Of a stretch of 6,256 bases of DNA, positions 6,189-6,256 are shown piece after piece. Below the pieces are notes generated by a model. The model did not search any database. It worked only from the letters and a program-made list of their open reading frames with translations, and had not been told where the DNA came from. This stretch comes from a bacterium. GTDB lineage: Bacteria > Patescibacteria > Dojkabacteria > SC72. The DNA is taken from NCBI GenBank assembly GCA_029553845.1, contig JAKPKF010000096.1:1-6256 (forward strand), read 5' to 3'. A program made the position numbers and the translations under genes. The stretch's first letter is position 1. Every line of letters starts with the position of its first letter.

Positions 6189-6256
6189 ATGAATATATCT
6201 GAGATTAAACCGTCAGTACGTCTTACCGAGGCAGAAGTGCCTGGCCTCAAATCTTT
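6189..6256 (+). CDS. Start of a further phage gene, truncated by the window
   Basis: An open frame starts at ATG 6189 with a good ribosome binding site and stays open to the window end, giving 22 full codons beginning MNISEIKPSVRLTEAEVPG. The piece is too short to identify. By position after the portal and minor protein, a scaffold, capsid or other head protein is possible, but this is a guess from gene order only. Confidence 0.7.
   Translation, partial: MNISEIKPSVRLTEAEVPGLKS

Overview
The window looks like part of the packaging and head region of a tailed double-stranded DNA bacteriophage or prophage, probably an uncultured one. All genes lie on the + strand and are packed end to end in the order terminase large subunit, small cysteine-rich protein, P22-like portal, 799-residue multidomain protein, start of a further gene. 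Base composition is AT-rich, about 40% GC by eye. The starts show Shine-Dalgarno-like sequence or translational coupling, and the four complete genes all end in TAA and need only the standard bacterial code. The host cannot be named from this sequence.

Layout: 22-1491 is the terminase large subunit (TTG start), with intact ATPase and nuclease motifs. 1484-1741 is an 85-residue cysteine-rich protein that overlaps the terminase end by 8 bases. 1741-3759 is the portal protein, joined to the previous gene by a TAATG overlap. 3761-6160 begins one base after the portal stop and encodes a chain of domains. 6161-6188 is the only real intergenic gap and holds a plausible sigma70-type promoter and a ribosome binding site. 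6189 starts another gene that runs out of the window.

The terminase and portal form the DNA packaging motor. The 799-residue protein sits where phages often carry minor head or ejected proteins. It reads as a 'polyvalent' protein: a helical N-terminal part, a ParB/sulfiredoxin-like domain with a DGNHR motif, two ADP-ribosyltransferase (ART)-like domains starting VYHG, and a C-terminal third ART-like domain.

The most striking feature is how that protein is built. Three domain cassettes (ParB, ART1, ART2) are separated by copies of one linker whose ends read KYKSAEEF and TKSQLTDIW. The two full linker copies share 107 identical bases. By hand count the cassettes are about 31-32% GC, while the N-terminus, linkers and C-terminus are about 41%. 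The composition steps fall at the domain borders. This suggests an in-frame effector array whose payloads are exchanged by recombination at shared linkers.
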